Assembly (NCBI GenBank): GCA_016219235.1 | Contig: JACRBO010000058.1 | Location: 1 to 6,469, forward strand | Direction: 5' to 3' | Source of the DNA: Chloroflexota bacterium | GTDB taxonomy: Bacteria > Chloroflexota > Anaerolineae > Fen-1058 | DNA: 6,469 nt | Shown: one piece after another, positions 5,663 through 6,469 of the stretch | Numbering within the stretch: the stretch's first letter is position 1 | How the letters are laid out: each line of letters opens with the position of its first letter | Notes under the pieces: generated by a model | The model's input: only the letters and a program-made list of their open reading frames with translations | What the model was told of the DNA's origin: nothing | The model's database searches: none | Translations under genes and position numbers: made by a program

Positions 5663-5696
5663 AACGCCCGATCGGTGATCAAGCCGATCGGGCGTT
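5663..5696 (+). terminator. Hairpin terminator between convergent genes
   Basis: A perfect 13-bp stem, AACGCCCGATCGG (5663-5675) with CCGATCGGGCGTT (5684-5696), encloses an 8-base loop and is followed on the + strand by TTTGATTTCG. It starts 19 bases after the DUF2007-like stop. On the minus strand the tail TGTGGTTCG is poorer, but the position 20 bases past the DUF350 stop suggests use in both directions. Confidence 0.85.
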
Positions 5697-5716
5697 TGAT
5701 TTCGATCGAGCGGCCC

Positions 5717-6199
5717 TCAGCCAACCAGCATCAGCAGAATCGCGTCGAGCGCAGTGCTGACGATCAACGACGTGGCAATGACCACGCCCGCCAGCACGGT
5801 GGCAATCGCCACATTGCCCCGGCCGATCTCTGCCCACTCGTCAATCGCGCCCGTCAGCCGCGTGAAGATCCACAGCGCCGCTCCAATGGCGACGATCGAC
5901 AACAGCAAGCCGATGAGGATTTGAATCAACTGCACAGCCAGCTTGACGACGACGGCATTGGCCGGTCCGACATCCAGGTTGAGCGCGGCGGGCGCCAGGC
6001 CGGGCCGCAAGATGATGCCCACGCCCACGATGAGCGAGGCCAGCACCAGGCCCACCGCCACGTTGCCCTTGCGCAGTTCGTTCCATTCGTCGATGCCGCG
6101 CGTGGTCTTGTCAAACAGCCAGATGCTGAGGAACGCCACCAGTGCGGCGGTAATGACCGAGATAACCAATTGCGCGCCAGACAAGAAAAGTGCAGCCAT
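5717..6199 (-). CDS. DUF350 family membrane protein with two tandem DUF350 repeats
   Basis: The protein has 160 residues with four apparent membrane segments at about 8-28, 47-66, 84-110 and 129-150. Each half carries the DUF350 signature directly after a membrane segment: LFDKTTRGIDEWNELRKGN at 28-46 and IFTRLTGAIDEWAEIGRGN at 111-129, exactly 83 residues apart. This shows an internal duplication. DUF350 proteins are integral inner-membrane proteins of unknown function. The ATG at 6199 has GGAGG four bases upstream (6204-6208). The gene is followed by the shared terminator at 5663-5696. Upstream on the same strand lies the M23 peptidase, separated by 127 bases that hold a repeat array, so cotranscription is possible but unproved. 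Confidence 0.9.
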   Translation of the reverse strand: MAALFLSGAQLVISVITAALVAFLSIWLFDKTTRGIDEWNELRKGNVAVGLVLASLIVGVGIILRPGLAPAALNLDVGPANAVVVKLAVQLIQILIGLLLSIVAIGAALWIFTRLTGAIDEWAEIGRGNVAIATVLAGVVIATSLIVSTALDAILLMLVG

Positions 6200-6224
6200 G
6201 TGTCCTCCAGAAGATGGTGATCAG

Positions 6225-6246
6225 TAAGCGGTAACCGGTGATTGGT
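6225..6246 (-). repeat. Inverted partner of 5312-5333
   Basis: These 22 bases match the reverse complement of 5312-5333 with one mismatch (6228). The core GGTAACCGGTGATTGG is identical. A further partial copy (AATCGGTAACCGGTGA, same orientation as this one) occurs at 6255-6270. Confidence 0.8.
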
Positions 6247-6320
6247 AATTGGTCAATCGGTAACCGGTGAACCAGTTGACCGATTGACTGATCGACTGAT
6301 TGACCAGTTGACTAATCGAC
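6230..6320 (+). repeat. Array of 7/8-bp repeats (GGTAACC to GATTGACT type)
   Basis: It opens with four 7-base units (GGTAACC, GGTGATT, GGTAATT, GGTCAAT) and passes into 8-base units (CGGTAACC, GGTGAACC, AGTTGACC, GATTGACT, GATCGACT, GATTGACC, AGTTGACT), ending with AATCGAC, seven bases before the M23 peptidase stop codon. The last 48 bases (6273-6320) keep an exact 8-base period. It fills most of the gap between the M23 and DUF350 genes. No clear promoter for the DUF350 gene was seen in it. Confidence 0.8.
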
Positions 6321-6326
6321 GGCCTC

Positions 6327-6469
6327 TCACGGAAACGCCCGCCGCGTAAATTGCAGCGGATCGACGTTGAGGCCGCGAATGCGCATATCCCAGTGCAAAT
6401 GCGCGCCCGTCGACAGGCCGGTGTTGCCCGACAGCGCGATCTGATCGCCGGGCTGCACCGTCTGCCCGA
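6327..6469 (-). CDS. M23 family metallopeptidase, C-terminal end only
   Basis: The last 46 codons and the TGA are present; the gene continues past the window edge. The visible part is GQTVQPGDQIALSGNTG, then STGAHLHWDMRI, then LNVDPLQF. The HLH of HLHW is the conserved HxH zinc/catalytic motif of the M23 (LytM/lysostaphin-type) peptidase fold, and the GDQIALSGNTG strand-turn is also typical. Such enzymes cleave peptidoglycan cross-links or act as cell-wall hydrolases outside the membrane. The N-terminal domains, signal peptide and first zinc ligands are out of view, so the subtype cannot be given. Confidence 0.93.
   Translation of the reverse strand, partial: GQTVQPGDQIALSGNTGLSTGAHLHWDMRIRGLNVDPLQFTRRAFP

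Noticed and set aside
5240..6320. Repeat arrays as a CRISPR
   Set aside because: The units are 7-8 bases with no spacers.

Overview
The window reads as GC-rich chromosomal DNA from a member of the Chloroflexota, probably Anaerolineae-like or a relative. The best clue is the secreted beta-helix protein: it ends in VYLPVVLKNG, and a terminal YLPxV-type motif is common on exported proteins of that phylum. A tandem DUF350 membrane protein, a DUF2007-type protein and an M23 peptidase fit but are not decisive. This assignment rests on motif recall, not on a search.

Layout, left to right. (1) A + strand gene (32-613) encodes a Lys/Ala/Pro-rich, histone-H1-like tail fused to a compact conserved domain. 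(2) A 2.7 kb block (658-3388) carries one minus-strand gene for a 793-residue secreted right-handed beta-helix protein, with its own hairpin terminator and a long AT-rich leader. (3) The block is bracketed by direct repeats of the 3' end of gene 1 (482-657 and 3389-3560). The right copy is a decayed, frameshifted fragment, but it sits next to an intact terminator hairpin. The left copy keeps only one arm of that hairpin. The block therefore looks inserted between gene 1 and its original downstream neighbour. (4) That neighbour is a minus-strand gene of unknown function spanning 3597-5180. It is continuous in one frame except for a single in-frame TAG at 4515-4517. (5) A divergent promoter region (5181-5355) contains arrays of 7-bp repeats. 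(6) A convergent pair follows: a DUF2007-like gene (+, 5356-5643) and a tandem DUF350 membrane protein (-, 5717-6199), sharing a terminator hairpin between them. (7) A second 7/8-bp repeat array (6230-6320) follows, then the C-terminal end of an M23 peptidase (-), cut by the window edge.

How the genes relate: no operon or pathway is evident. The exported beta-helix protein, the membrane protein and the M23 enzyme are all envelope-related, but they are separately organised. The most informative signals are structural: the insertion that split a terminator, the amber-interrupted gene, and the heptamer arrays, two of which form a near-perfect inverted pair around the DUF2007/DUF350 genes. I saw no tRNA, rRNA, CRISPR array, transposase or integrase.
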